From an uncultured Lachnospiraceae bacterium (GTDB taxonomy: Bacteria; Bacillota; Clostridia; Lachnospirales; Lachnospiraceae): DNA of 51,641 nt. Below the pieces are notes generated by a model. It did no database searches, was not told where the DNA came from, and saw only the letters and a list, made by a program, of their open reading frames with translations. The DNA lies in assembly GCA_949740535.1 (NCBI GenBank), contig CATJHO010000119.1:1-51641 (forward strand), read 5' to 3'. Positions 42,737 through 51,576 of the stretch are shown piece by piece. Position 1 is the first letter of the stretch, and every line of letters begins with the position of its first letter. The translations under genes and the position numbers were made by a program.

Positions 42737-44221
42737 ATGCTGGCAGTTCTGGAAGGGTTGTGGAGTGGTTTGGTTTATCTGTTCAGATTTTGGATGGACC
42801 ATCTGCTCTTCATTAATATTGTATTATCCGTTATGATCGTATTTTTTGAACGCCGGGAACCGCGGACTGTCTGGACCTGGCTTCTTCTGCTGTACTTTAT
42901 TCCTGTACTTGGAATTTTTCTTTATTTTATGATTGGACATGATTTCCACCGGCAGCATATGTTCCGGACCAAGGAGATTGAGGATGCCATGTATTCCGCC
43001 ATCAGCAGGCAGGAAGAGAAGATTATCCGGGATGAGTTTGAGCCGGAGGACCAAAGGCTTCGGAAGTTCTCGGATGTGGTTTTGATGAATCTGGAGGCAG
43101 CGGACGCGGTCTACAGTGCCGATAATGAGGTGGAGATTTACACGGACGGGCGGGAGAAGTTTAAGGCTCTCTATGAGGAAATACAGAAAGCAGAGGAATA
43201 TATACACATTCAATATTATATTATCCGAAATGACGAGCTCTGGCAGCCTTTTGAAAAGCTTCTGATCGAAAAGGTGCAGCAGGGAGTGGAGGTACGCCTG
43301 CTTTATGACAGTATGGGAAGCCGTGCAATGAAGCGGAGCGACTGGAAGCGTCTGAAGGCGGCAGGCATTCAGGTGGGAGAATTCTTTCCGGCTCTTCTGG
43401 GGCGTCTGCAGCTGCGCATGAACTACCGCAATCACCGGAAAATTGTGGTGATTGACGGGAAGACTGCTTTTGTGGGAGGATTTAATATTGGAAAGGAGTA
43501 TGTGGGGCTTAACCCTAAATTTGGTTACTGGCGGGATACACACCTTATGTTCCGGGGGTCGGCGGTGCTTTCCCTGCATATCCGCTTTATTCTGGACTGG
43601 AATTATACCACCAAGCAGAATCTCTTTATGACAGATCGGTATTTCCAGGAGTACCAGGGGAAACGGCCTGGCAAGGATGCGGTACAGATTGTGGCCAGCG
43701 GCCCGGACTCCAAATGGCAGAATATCCGGAACGTGTATCTGAAAATGATCAGTAAGGCCAGAAAGAATATTTACATTCAGACACCCTATTTTATTCCGGA
43801 TGAAACCATTATGAGTGCGATCCGCATTGCTGCTCTGTCCGGTGTGGATGTGCGTGTTATGATTCCCTGCAAGCCGGATCATCCCTTTGTCTACTGGGCC
43901 ACCTACTCGTATATTGGAGATCTGCTGGCGGCAGGAGCAAAGTGCTATACCTATGACAATGGATTTCTTCATGCCAAAGGCATGGTGGTGGATGGACTGG
44001 TGAGCTGTTATGGAACGGCTAATATGGATATCCGCAGTTTCTGTCTGAATTTTGAAGTGAATGCTGTGATTTACAGCGTGGAGACGGCAGAGCGGCTGGA
44101 AGAGCTGTTTCTGGATGATTTGAAGCACTGTACCAGGGTGACCCAGTATCTTTACGGGAAGCGCTCTTATCTGATACGCATAAAGGAACAGTTTTCCAGA
44201 CTGTTTTCCCCATTGCTGTAG
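42737..44221 (+). CDS. cls: Cardiolipin synthase (phospholipase D family)
   Basis: A 494-residue membrane enzyme that joins two phosphatidylglycerols to cardiolipin. Two N-terminal TM segments (about 21-37 and 48-66) are followed by two HKD motifs: NHRKIVVIDGKTAFVGGFN and HAKGMVVDGLVSCYGTANMD. The latter ends in the usual NMDIRS region. ATG 42737 follows GGAGAGGAG. It is probably monocistronic; a promoter lies 37 bases upstream. Confidence 0.96.
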   Translation: MLAVLEGLWSGLVYLFRFWMDHLLFINIVLSVMIVFFERREPRTVWTWLLLLYFIPVLGIFLYFMIGHDFHRQHMFRTKEIEDAMYSAISRQEEKIIRDEFEPEDQRLRKFSDVVLMNLEAADAVYSADNEVEIYTDGREKFKALYEEIQKAEEYIHIQYYIIRNDELWQPFEKLLIEKVQQGVEVRLLYDSMGSRAMKRSDWKRLKAAGIQVGEFFPALLGRLQLRMNYRNHRKIVVIDGKTAFVGGFNIGKEYVGLNPKFGYWRDTHLMFRGSAVLSLHIRFILDWNYTTKQNLFMTDRYFQEYQGKRPGKDAVQIVASGPDSKWQNIRNVYLKMISKARKNIYIQTPYFIPDETIMSAIRIAALSGVDVRVMIPCKPDHPFVYWATYSYIGDLLAAGAKCYTYDNGFLHAKGMVVDGLVSCYGTANMDIRSFCLNFEVNAVIYSVETAERLEELFLDDLKHCTRVTQYLYGKRSYLIRIKEQFSRLFSPLL

Positions 44222-44324
44222 AGAAGAGCTGTTCGATGGAGGGGATGCTTCTTTTGGCTATGCGTGTTCTTGTCAGGAGAAGACAGATATAAAATCAAAA
44301 TCATAAAAACGGAGGAGTATGAAC

Positions 44325-45437
44325 ATGAAAAAGAGATGGATGGCGGCGTTAGCCCTTACGGCTGTTGTGGCTGTGACTGCAGCCTGTGGAGGAAAAAAGG
44401 CGGAAGGAAATGAGAACCCGGAGGGCGTGCAGGAGGAGACTGCAGCAGAGGATGCAGGGAGCAGCGGATATGAGAGCAAGGTTATAAAGCTGGGCAGTTA
44501 TAAAGGGATCAAGGCAGAGGCAGTCAGTACCGAGGTGACAGAGGAGGAACTGCAGGCTGAAATCAATGCCCTGCTGAATTTCTATCCGGGTACAAAGCCG
44601 GTTGAGGGGAAGACGGTTATCGAAGAAGGGGATACCGTCCACATTGATTTTACAGGGCGGATGGACGGCGAGCTCTTTCCGGGCGGAAGCTCCGAGGGCC
44701 GGGGGTATGATCTGACCATCGGTTCCCATTCCTTTATTGAGGGGTTTGAGGAAGGACTTGTGGGAAAAGAGATTGGAAATACCTACGAACTGGATCTGGC
44801 ATTTCCGGATCCCTATGACCCGAATCCGGATTTGTCCGGCAAGCCGGTGGTGTTTGAAGTGGAGGTCCATGAGATCATAGAGTATGTCGACGCAGAGTGG
44901 ACAGATGAATTCGTACAGAAGAATACAGAGTATGATTCCATAGAGGCTTACCGGGAAGGCACCATGGCCCTGCTTCAGGAGGAAAAGATTCAGAATCAGC
45001 CGGCCCAGTGGCAGCAGCGGGTTATTCAGGCCGTCATTGATGAGACGGAATTTGACTGTAAGGAATCAGAGCTGGAAACACTCAAATCCAATATGATACA
45101 GGAATATGAGACATATGCTGCGTTTTTAGGCGGATCCTTAGAGGACTTTGTAGAGTCTTACATGGGAGGTGTTTCCATGGAGGAGTTTGAGCGGCAGATT
45201 GGGGAGCAGGCTGAGTACCAGCTGAAGAGCCAGCTGGTAATTGACGCCATAAGAGAGGCAGAAGCCATCAGCCTGACAGAGGAGGAGTATCAGGAGAGTT
45301 TAAAAGACCTTGCCCAGCAGTATCAGGCAGAAAGTCCGGAGGCATTTGAAACACAGTATGGACGGGAGGTTATAGAGAACAATCTGCTTCAGGACAAGAC
45401 CATTGCTTTTGTTCTGGAACAGGCAGTGGAGATTTAG
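44325..45437 (+). CDS. FKBP-type peptidyl-prolyl isomerase lipoprotein, trigger-factor-like
   Basis: A 370-residue exported lipoprotein: signal MKKRWMAALALTAVVAV with lipobox TAAC near residue 21. An FKBP domain of the trigger-factor type (about 85-185, GDTVHIDFTGRMDGELFPGG and SHSFIEGFEEGLVGKEIG) is followed by a helical SurA/trigger-factor-like C-terminal region (about 190-370). It lacks the ribosome-binding N-terminal domain of true trigger factor and is placed outside the membrane, so it most likely assists folding of exported proteins, like PrsA. ATG 44325 has GGAGG nine bases upstream; ATG 44319 is too close. Confidence 0.88.
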   Translation: MKKRWMAALALTAVVAVTAACGGKKAEGNENPEGVQEETAAEDAGSSGYESKVIKLGSYKGIKAEAVSTEVTEEELQAEINALLNFYPGTKPVEGKTVIEEGDTVHIDFTGRMDGELFPGGSSEGRGYDLTIGSHSFIEGFEEGLVGKEIGNTYELDLAFPDPYDPNPDLSGKPVVFEVEVHEIIEYVDAEWTDEFVQKNTEYDSIEAYREGTMALLQEEKIQNQPAQWQQRVIQAVIDETEFDCKESELETLKSNMIQEYETYAAFLGGSLEDFVESYMGGVSMEEFERQIGEQAEYQLKSQLVIDAIREAEAISLTEEEYQESLKDLAQQYQAESPEAFETQYGREVIENNLLQDKTIAFVLEQAVEI

Positions 45438-45445
45438 AAACCCTT

Positions 45446-45475
45446 GGAATAATCCCCTTTTTTTACACATAAGAT
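45446..45475 (+). promoter_or_regulatory. Candidate sigma-E promoter upstream of spoIIID
   Basis: GGAATA (45446-45451), 16 bases, CATAAGAT (45468-45475), which fits the CATAnnnT -10 of sporulation sigma-E. spoIIID is a sigma-E gene in Bacillus. The region also forms an inverted repeat pairing TAATCCCC (45450-45457) with GGGGATTA (45493-45500), and an inner TTTTTTACA/TGTAAAAAA pair. Confidence 0.45.
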
Positions 45476-45502
45476 GTAAAAAACGTTCTCAGGGGGATTA
45501 CC

Positions 45503-45760
45503 TTGAAGGAATATATCGAGGAACGGGCGGTGGCTATCGCAAATTACATTATAGAGAACAATGCTACAGTGCGGCAGACGGCGAAGCGGTTTGGGATCAG
45601 CAAATCCACCGTACATAAAGATGTGGCAGAGCGTCTGGCTCATATTAATCCGTCGCTGGCAAAGCAGGCGCGGATTGTGCTGGATATCAACAAATCGGAG
45701 CGGCATATCCGGGGCGGCATGGCAACGAAGGAAAAATATCTCCACCAGAAAAATGGATAA
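45503..45760 (+). CDS. spoIIID: Sporulation transcriptional regulator SpoIIID
   Basis: SpoIIID is a small mother-cell DNA-binding regulator that modulates sigma-E genes and helps activate sigK. The protein has 85 residues, normal for the family. Visible are KEYIEERAVAIANYIIENNA, the helix-turn-helix TVRQTAKRFGISKSTVHKDV, and the basic tail KSERHIRGGMATKEKYLHQK. The start is TTG behind AGGGGGA (45491-45497). Its presence shows that the organism is a spore former. A promoter-like and inverted-repeat region lies directly upstream. Confidence 0.97.
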   Translation: MKEYIEERAVAIANYIIENNATVRQTAKRFGISKSTVHKDVAERLAHINPSLAKQARIVLDINKSERHIRGGMATKEKYLHQKNG

Positions 45761-45769
45761 GAAAATCCG

Positions 45770-45797
45770 TTGACATTTGTATGAAAGCTGCTAGAAT
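45770..45797 (+). promoter_or_regulatory. Promoter of the MATE transporter gene
   Basis: TTGACA (45770-45775), 16 bases, TAGAAT (45792-45797). The leader is about 70 bases. Confidence 0.75.
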
Positions 45798-45875
45798 AGA
45801 GGGATGAAGTTTTGCGGGTGCGGCTTATAGTCAGCAAACCGTAATTCTCAGGGCACGAATGAGGAGTGAAGACGA

Positions 45876-47198
45876 ATGTTTACCAAGCAGGATTTGAAAA
45901 GGCTGATTCTGCCGCTGATTATTGAGCAGATTCTTCTGGTGGCAGTGGGAATGGCAGACACGATTATGATATCCAGCGTGGGAGAGGCGGCCGTATCAGG
46001 CGTTTCTCTGGTGGATACCGTCAATGTGCTTCTGATTAACCTGTTCACAGCTTTGGCCACTGGCGGCGCTGTGGTGGCAGGCCACAGTCTGGGCCAGGGC
46101 TCCGGAGAGCGGGCATCGGAGGCGGCTGAACAGCTTCTGCTGTTTACCTCTCTGGCTTCGATTGTGATTATGCTTGTGCTTCTGGGAAGCCGTACCTGGA
46201 TTCTGACCCATGTTTTTGGGAAAATTGAAGCAGATGTTATGGCAGACGCCAGACTTTATCTGTTGATCACAGCTTTTTCCATCCCATTTATTGCTGTTTA
46301 CAATGCGGGAGCAGCCATTTTCCGTGCCATGAGCGATTCCAGAACATCCATGATTGTCTCGATGATCATGAATGGCGTGAATATTGCGGGAAATGCGCTC
46401 CTGATTTATGGTATGAGAAGAGGTGTGGAAGGGGCAGCGATCCCCACGCTGGTATCCCGCATGCTGGCGGCTGTGATGATTACAATGCTTCTTCGGAATC
46501 CCAGGCGGGAAATTCATCTGCGATCCGGACAGAAGCTGCGGTTTCAGAAAAATATTATCAAGAGAATCTGTTTTATCGGCATTCCAAACAGCATAGAGAA
46601 CAGCGTATTTCAGCTGGGAAAGATCCTGGTCCTGAGCCTGGCTGCCGGATTTGGAACAACGGCGCTGACCGCGAACGCGGTAGCCGGCAATATTGCCATG
46701 TTTCAGATTCTTCCGGGTATGGCCATAGGTTATGCGGTTGTGACAGTTGTTTCCCAGTGTGTGGGAGCAAGAAATTATGACCAGGCAAAGTATTATACAA
46801 AGCTTCTGGTAAAATATATGTATGTGGGAATGTGGCTTGTGAATCTGATTGTTATTTTCACCTGTCCTCTGATTGTACAGGCCTATCATTTGTCGCCGGA
46901 AACAGGCACGCTGACGACACAGCTTCTGATCTACCATGCTGCGGCCTGTATGACAATCTGGATTCCGTCTTTTGGTCTGCCCAATACCCTGCGGGCTTCG
47001 GGGGATGTGAAGATAACCCTGGTGGTGAGCCTTTTGTCCATGTGGATATTCCGGATCGGTTTTAGTTTCTTTCTGGGGAAATATCTGGGCTGGGGCGTCT
47101 TTGGAATCTGGGTGGCCATGACCATCGACTGGCTGTTCCGGGCAGTTTTATTTGTTATCCGGTACTGGAGCGGAAAGTGGCAGGAAATCCGGTTTTGA
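45876..47198 (+). CDS. MATE family efflux transporter
   Basis: A 440-residue integral membrane protein with about 12 TM helices, expelling organic cations or drugs in exchange for Na+ or H+. Visible family stretches are PLIIEQILLVAVGMADTIMI, TALATGGAVVAGHSLGQG and FGTTALTANAVAGNIAMFQ. The substrate is not predictable. ATG 45876 follows TGAGGAG. It lies 115 bases after spoIIID with its own promoter. Confidence 0.92.
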   Translation: MFTKQDLKRLILPLIIEQILLVAVGMADTIMISSVGEAAVSGVSLVDTVNVLLINLFTALATGGAVVAGHSLGQGSGERASEAAEQLLLFTSLASIVIMLVLLGSRTWILTHVFGKIEADVMADARLYLLITAFSIPFIAVYNAGAAIFRAMSDSRTSMIVSMIMNGVNIAGNALLIYGMRRGVEGAAIPTLVSRMLAAVMITMLLRNPRREIHLRSGQKLRFQKNIIKRICFIGIPNSIENSVFQLGKILVLSLAAGFGTTALTANAVAGNIAMFQILPGMAIGYAVVTVVSQCVGARNYDQAKYYTKLLVKYMYVGMWLVNLIVIFTCPLIVQAYHLSPETGTLTTQLLIYHAAACMTIWIPSFGLPNTLRASGDVKITLVVSLLSMWIFRIGFSFFLGKYLGWGVFGIWVAMTIDWLFRAVLFVIRYWSGKWQEIRF

Positions 47199-47375
47199 AA
47201 GTAAGTTTTCAGTGTCAATGTACCAGGACGATAAAATAGATTGTAATTACATATAATTAGCAGGGTAAATCAGTTACTCAGCATGACAGGATTTTGAATG
47301 GCGGGAGAAGATGCTTTCTTTTCGTGCGGATTTGTAAAATGACAATAAAATGAGTGTACACAGGAGGAAAATGGG

Positions 47376-48917
47376 TTGAACAGAGAGATGATCATTGTAC
47401 TGGATTTCGGCGGTCAGTACAATCAGTTGATAGCCCGGAGGATCAGAGAGTGTGGTGTGTACTGTGAAGTGTATCCTTATACTGTAAGCCTGGATGAGAT
47501 CAAAAAAATGGATCCGAAAGGGATTATTTTCACAGGGGGGCCTAACAGCGTTTATGAGGAGACTTCGCCGCATTATCAGAAGGAGATCTTTGAACTGGGC
47601 GTGCCGATACTTGGCATTTGCTATGGCTCACAGCTGATGGCATATACACTGGGCGGTGTAGTGAAGACGGCTCCGGTCAGTGAGTATGGCCATACAGAGG
47701 TTCAGGTGGACAAGTCTTCGGTGCTGTTTCGGGATGTGGAGGAAACCACGGCTGTGTGGATGAGCCATACGGATTATATCGAGACGCCGCCGGAGGGCTT
47801 TCGGATCTCGGCACATACGTCGGTCTGTCCGGCGGCAGCCATGGAATGTCCGGAGAGAAAGCTGTATGCGACACAGTTTCACCCGGAGGTGATGCATACC
47901 AGAGAGGGGCAGAAAATGCTCCGGGCCTTTGTGTATGAGGTGTGCAGATGCGCCGGAGACTGGCGCATGGAGTCTTTTGTGGAGGAAACGATCCGGCAGA
48001 TCCGGGAAAAGGTCGGAGCAGGAAAGGTGCTCTGCGCTCTGTCCGGCGGCGTGGATTCTTCGGTGGCGGCAGTTATGCTTTCCAAGGCAATCGGGAAGCA
48101 GCTGACCTGTGTGTTTGTGGATCACGGCCTTCTTCGGAAAAATGAAGGAGATGAGGTGGAAGCTGTCTTTGGACCGGAGGGACCATATGAGCTGAACTTT
48201 ATCCGGGTGAATGCGCAGCAGAGATATTATGAGAAGCTTAAAGGCGTGACGGAGCCGGAGGCCAAGCGGAAGATTATCGGTGAGGAGTTTATTCGTGTCT
48301 TTGAGGAAGAGGCGCGGAAAATAGGGGCCGTGGATTTTCTGGTGCAGGGGACGATTTATCCCGATGTGATTGAGTCCGGGCTTGGAAAGTCGGCGGTGAT
48401 TAAGTCCCACCATAATGTGGGCGGCCTGCCGGGGGTTGTGGACTTCAAGGAGATTATTGAGCCGCTTCGGATGCTGTTTAAGGATGAGGTGAGAAAAGCC
48501 GGGCTGGAGCTTGGGATTCCAGAGTATTTGGTGTATCGCCAGCCTTTCCCGGGGCCGGGACTTGGCGTGCGGATCGTGGGCGAGGTTACAGAAGAGAAGG
48601 TGCGCATTGTGCAGGACGCGGACGCGATTTACCGGGAAGAGATTGCCAGGGCCGGACTGGATAAGGGACTTGGGCAGTATTTTGCCGGATTAACCAATAT
48701 GCGGTCGGTGGGGGTTATGGGGGATTTTCGTACCTATGACTATGCGGTGGCGCTCCGGGCGGTGAATACCAGTGACTTTATGACAGCGGAGTGTGCTCAG
48801 ATTCCTTATGAGGTTTTGTTTCGGGTGACGAGCAGGATTATTAATGAGGTGAAGGGTGTGAATCGGGTTATGTATGATTTGACTTCTAAGCCGCCTTCGA
48901 CTATAGAACTGGAATAA
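47376..48917 (+). CDS. guaA: GMP synthase (glutamine-hydrolysing)
   Basis: GuaA converts XMP to GMP. It has 513 residues. The glutamine amidotransferase domain (about 1-190) shows the Cys nucleophile in [11 protein letters not shown] and the His-Glu pair in QFHPEVMHT. The ATP pyrophosphatase domain has the PP-loop [11 protein letters not shown], and the dimerisation domain ends KPPSTIELE. The start is TTG at 47376, eight bases after AGGAGG (47362-47367). The 177-base upstream gap has no guanine-riboswitch core that I can find; a TATAAT at 47252-47257 lacks a good -35. The region just after the stop changes to AT-rich accessory DNA. Confidence 0.97.
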   Translation: MNREMIIVLDFGGQYNQLIARRIRECGVYCEVYPYTVSLDEIKKMDPKGIIFTGGPNSVYEETSPHYQKEIFELGVPILGICYGSQLMAYTLGGVVKTAPVSEYGHTEVQVDKSSVLFRDVEETTAVWMSHTDYIETPPEGFRISAHTSVCPAAAMECPERKLYATQFHPEVMHTREGQKMLRAFVYEVCRCAGDWRMESFVEETIRQIREKVGAGKVLCALSGGVDSSVAAVMLSKAIGKQLTCVFVDHGLLRKNEGDEVEAVFGPEGPYELNFIRVNAQQRYYEKLKGVTEPEAKRKIIGEEFIRVFEEEARKIGAVDFLVQGTIYPDVIESGLGKSAVIKSHHNVGGLPGVVDFKEIIEPLRMLFKDEVRKAGLELGIPEYLVYRQPFPGPGLGVRIVGEVTEEKVRIVQDADAIYREEIARAGLDKGLGQYFAGLTNMRSVGVMGDFRTYDYAVALRAVNTSDFMTAECAQIPYEVLFRVTSRIINEVKGVNRVMYDLTSKPPSTIELE

Positions 48918-48975
48918 GGAGCGAAATGCCGGAACAGGCAGAAATAAAGGGTTTTGAGGGCTAAAGGTTCTATTT

Positions 48976-48993
48976 GATAACAAAATGATAACA
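48976..48993. repeat. Direct repeat GATAACA x2, with an inverted GGTTATC nearby
   Basis: GATAACA at 48976-48982 and 48987-48993 (11-base period), and GGTTATC at 49028-49034, lie just downstream of guaA. Short spaced repeats like these occur at recombinase arm-type sites; without an integrase gene in view this remains a suggestion. Confidence 0.3.
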
Positions 48994-49078
48994 CTGGCAG
49001 AAAAGCGGTTATTCAGAGCGTGCCGGTGGTTATCAGGTAGATAGGGCTTTAAAGCCGGAGTTATTTGTTTTTGAAACA

Positions 49079-49110
49079 TGGAGCGCGACAGTTGTTGCGC
49101 CCTTGTTTTT
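49079..49110 (+). terminator. Terminator downstream of guaA
   Basis: A hairpin around 49080-49102 (GCGC arms extended by ACA with TGT) is followed by a T-rich stretch (TTGTTTTT). It ends transcription from guaA before the accessory segment. Confidence 0.7.
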
Positions 49111-49134
49111 AAGTGGTAAATTAAGAAATCGAAG

Positions 49135-49143
49135 TGATATAAC
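49135..49143 (+). promoter_or_regulatory. Possible extended -10 promoter for the small membrane protein
   Basis: TGATATAAC resembles an extended -10. It lies 36 bases before GTG 49179 and too close to ATG 49146 to serve that start. Confidence 0.4.
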
Positions 49144-49178
49144 AAATGAACAAATCAAGAATTGAAAGAGGGGATACT

Positions 49179-49340
49179 GTGAAAAAAGCGGCTTTGGCAT
49201 TAAGCATTATATTTATTATTTTAACTTTTGTTGGTGCTGGGTATGTTTTATATAACAGAGGTCGGGTAAATGCAGGGTATGCCGTTATTCCTTTCATATT
49301 TGCTCTTGTCAGCGTTGCCTTTTATCGAAATAGAAAATAA
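49179..49340 (+). CDS. Tiny two-TM membrane protein
   Basis: A 53-residue protein beginning with a hydrophobic helix (KKAALALSIIFIILTFVG), a short basic loop (YNRGRVNAGYA), and a second hydrophobic helix (VIPFIFALVSVAFY) ending RNRK. I recognise no function; similar tiny two-helix proteins are common in Clostridia. GTG 49179 follows AGAGGGG by about five bases; ATG 49146 is an alternative start giving 64 residues but with no clear ribosome site. It is the first gene of the AT-rich segment after guaA. Confidence 0.65.
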   Translation: MKKAALALSIIFIILTFVGAGYVLYNRGRVNAGYAVIPFIFALVSVAFYRNRK

Positions 49341-49493
49341 CAATCCAGCTAATGTAGGTTTATCAAACATTTGTTACGCTGACAGCAGATACTCCGTTAA
49401 TACTTGATTGGGAGAACACCAGCCCAGTGACAGCATAGGAAGCAATTGCAATCTTACAAAAAAATGATGCGTCAGGATAAAGGTGGTTGACAT

Positions 49494-50468
49494 ATGAAAA
49501 AATTTAAAGAATCAAAAAGCACTTCAAACAGAAAGATTTTGAAATGGATAATAATTGTATTTACTTTTGCTCCCTTGTTAATTAATGTGGGATTGGTAAT
49601 TACAGATACTATATATGAACATACAGGATTTACACTAACTGCATATGGATTGAATAATGTATACTGGCTAGATTTTTGGAAACAATATCTGGCTGTTTCA
49701 ATTTCGTTTCTTGGGATATATTTAGTGTATCTTTCGTCAAGTGAGGATAGAGAAAAGCAACTATATGAAAAAAATGCAGAACAGTATTTAGAAGAGGTAA
49801 GGAGAGAAGAAATAATTTTAGTCGAAGTTGCACAAAGCTTTAATACGGGCATAGTTTATGATGCCTTATTGCAACAAGCAAAATCTAATATCTATGATGG
49901 TAGAAAAGTTTTATCTGATTCAAGAGCACAAATGAGCCAATCACATATAAAATTTGAGATATTAACAAACTTGTGTGATGATTTCAAAAAATGCGAAACG
50001 TGTTCATTTTCGCCTTGTGTGGATAAATCAATAATGGTTCAATTAAGAGATTTGTTTTATGATATTGAAAAACATTATTTTGATATGTTAGAGTCCAGTG
50101 AAATATTTCTTGAACGATTAGCTCAAGAGCAAAGACGAATGAATTCATTAAATATAGAAAATAGTCTATATAGTAACACGAATAGTCTTACTAATTTATA
50201 CAGGGATAGAGGTTTGTATAAGCAAGAACATGAGTCAAAAAGAGAATTAGAACATATTAGGGAAAGGATACAAAGACTAGAAAAATCAAAATTAGAAGCA
50301 GAAGAATTAAATAAATTTGTTGAAATGATACAAAAAGAAAAAAATTACATAGACAAAGAAATGCGTCCGAAATTTATTAGATATTGTAAAGCATACATAG
50401 ATATAAAAAAAGCTCATGCTATGGATTTGAGAACAGTAGGATATATTATATATAAAAAGACAAGTTGA
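49494..50468 (+). CDS. Two-TM coiled-coil protein of unknown function, AT-rich
   Basis: A 324-residue protein whose base composition is clearly more AT-rich than the rest of the window. Two N-terminal TM helices (about 14-37 and 64-80) are followed by a long cytoplasmic, mostly helical region. It contains a Cys cluster (CDDFKKCETCSFSPC, about residues 161-175) that could bind zinc, then strongly charged coiled coil (about 200-290, HESKRELEHIRERIQRLEKS). I recognise no domain. Two TM helices plus a cytoplasmic helical domain is a layout seen in some phage-defence and membrane-effector proteins, but nothing here proves such a role. AGGTGG precedes the ATG. It is probably acquired DNA. Confidence 0.7.
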   Translation: MKKFKESKSTSNRKILKWIIIVFTFAPLLINVGLVITDTIYEHTGFTLTAYGLNNVYWLDFWKQYLAVSISFLGIYLVYLSSSEDREKQLYEKNAEQYLEEVRREEIILVEVAQSFNTGIVYDALLQQAKSNIYDGRKVLSDSRAQMSQSHIKFEILTNLCDDFKKCETCSFSPCVDKSIMVQLRDLFYDIEKHYFDMLESSEIFLERLAQEQRRMNSLNIENSLYSNTNSLTNLYRDRGLYKQEHESKRELEHIRERIQRLEKSKLEAEELNKFVEMIQKEKNYIDKEMRPKFIRYCKAYIDIKKAHAMDLRTVGYIIYKKTS

Positions 50469-50566
50469 ATTCCGGTTACAGTATCTTTGTCCTAAGTTAC
50501 AGATACAATCAATGTTGATTTAATTACAACAACAAAGCATAATCCAAGATTACAGATGAAATATAG

Positions 50567-50752
50567 GTGGGAATCGACTATCAAATCAGGAAAATGAAAG
50601 ATAATGAATACACCTTAATACTCGATTTTCTGTATCAGTATGTATTTATCCAAATGAGAATGAATAAACCCGTCAGAACTGCAGTTATGCATTACGGCTC
50701 ATGGCAAAGCAGATGGCCCATGTTTCATTGCAGAACGAAAAGAGAACTATGA
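50567..50752 (+). pseudogene. Fragment of a GNAT-family acetyltransferase
   Basis: The 61-residue frame starts like a GNAT acetyltransferase N-terminus (YQIRKMKDNEYTLILDFLY). After about 35 residues it loses similarity, and the acetyl-CoA-binding core is missing. The sequence just after it (HVSLQNEKR, in the next frame) resembles the end of such enzymes. An internal deletion of a GNAT gene, with the remains fused to the 5' end of the methyltransferase region, is the likely explanation. Its stop overlaps ATG 50749 by four bases. Confidence 0.5.
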
Positions 50753-51576
50753 ATTTTAATAGAAATAAAGATAGATTAAATCCACAGTCAGCCTTGATTT
50801 CAAATAAAAACATAGATGACGGAAAACCTTTCGACTGGGGAAAGATATCCGATGACTATGCGAGATACCGTGATATTTATCCACAGGAATTTTATGATAA
50901 AATTGTAAGCCGTCATTTATGCATAAATGGCCAAGAGGTGCTGGATCTGGGAACGGGAACGGGAGTTCTGCCTAGAAATATGTACCGTTATGGCGCAAAA
51001 TGGACGGGCACAGATATCTCGGAAAATCAAATTAAACAGGCAAAGGCTCTGTCAGAGGGAATGGATATTGATTACCATATACAGCCGGCGGAAGCGGTTG
51101 ATTTTCCGGATAAGACTTTTGATATTATTACTGCCTGCCAATGCTTCTGGTATTTTGATCATGAGCAGATTATGCCGGAATTATACCGTATGCTTAAGCC
51201 GGGTGGGTGTATCCTTGTGCTATATATGGCATGGCTGCCTTATGAGGATCGGATTGCGGGAGCAAGTGAAAAGCTTGTGCTCAAATACAGCCCTAAGTGG
51301 AGTGGAGCAGGAGAAGTCATGCATCAAATCGCAATACCAGATTGTTATCATGACAGATTTAAATTGGTTTATCATGAGGAATATCCTTTAAACGTGCATT
51401 TTACCCGTGAAAGCTGGAATGGAAGGATGAAAGCCTGCCGGGGGATCGGCGCTTCCCTTACAGAAGAAGGAATCCTTGCGTGGGAAGAGGAGCACAGAAA
51501 ACTCCTTGCAGAAACTGCTCCGGCAGAGTTTGACATTCTGCACTATGGAGCGCTTGCGGAGCTTAGAAAGAGATAA
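50749..51576 (+). CDS. Class I SAM-dependent methyltransferase
   Basis: A methyltransferase of about 275 residues. Motif I is VLDLGTGTGVLPRNMYRYG, followed by TGTDISENQIKQAKAL, a motif IV region with ITACQCFWYFDHEQ and the post-core LKPGGCILVLYMAWLP. Its N-terminal extension (FDWGKISDDYARYRDIYP) is typical of a group often found alone in Clostridia. The substrate is unknown. The frame is open upstream to ATG 50701, inside what looks like acetyltransferase remnant; ATG 50749 or a later start is more likely. The gene sits at the end of the AT-rich accessory segment. Confidence 0.82.
   Translation: MNFNRNKDRLNPQSALISNKNIDDGKPFDWGKISDDYARYRDIYPQEFYDKIVSRHLCINGQEVLDLGTGTGVLPRNMYRYGAKWTGTDISENQIKQAKALSEGMDIDYHIQPAEAVDFPDKTFDIITACQCFWYFDHEQIMPELYRMLKPGGCILVLYMAWLPYEDRIAGASEKLVLKYSPKWSGAGEVMHQIAIPDCYHDRFKLVYHEEYPLNVHFTRESWNGRMKACRGIGASLTEEGILAWEEEHRKLLAETAPAEFDILHYGALAELRKR

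Noticed and set aside
42824-44128. 434-codon minus-strand frame opposite cardiolipin synthase
   Set aside because: It is the shadow of cls, whose two HKD motifs and ribosome site are clear.
45804-45830. Eight-codon upstream frame (ATG at 45804) in the MATE leader
   Set aside because: The ATG coincides with the predicted transcript start and has no room for a ribosome site, so it is probably chance.
47199-47375. Guanine riboswitch upstream of guaA
   Set aside because: The conserved core of purine riboswitches is not visible; only weak pairing (AGCAT with ATGCT near 47280-47315) is present.
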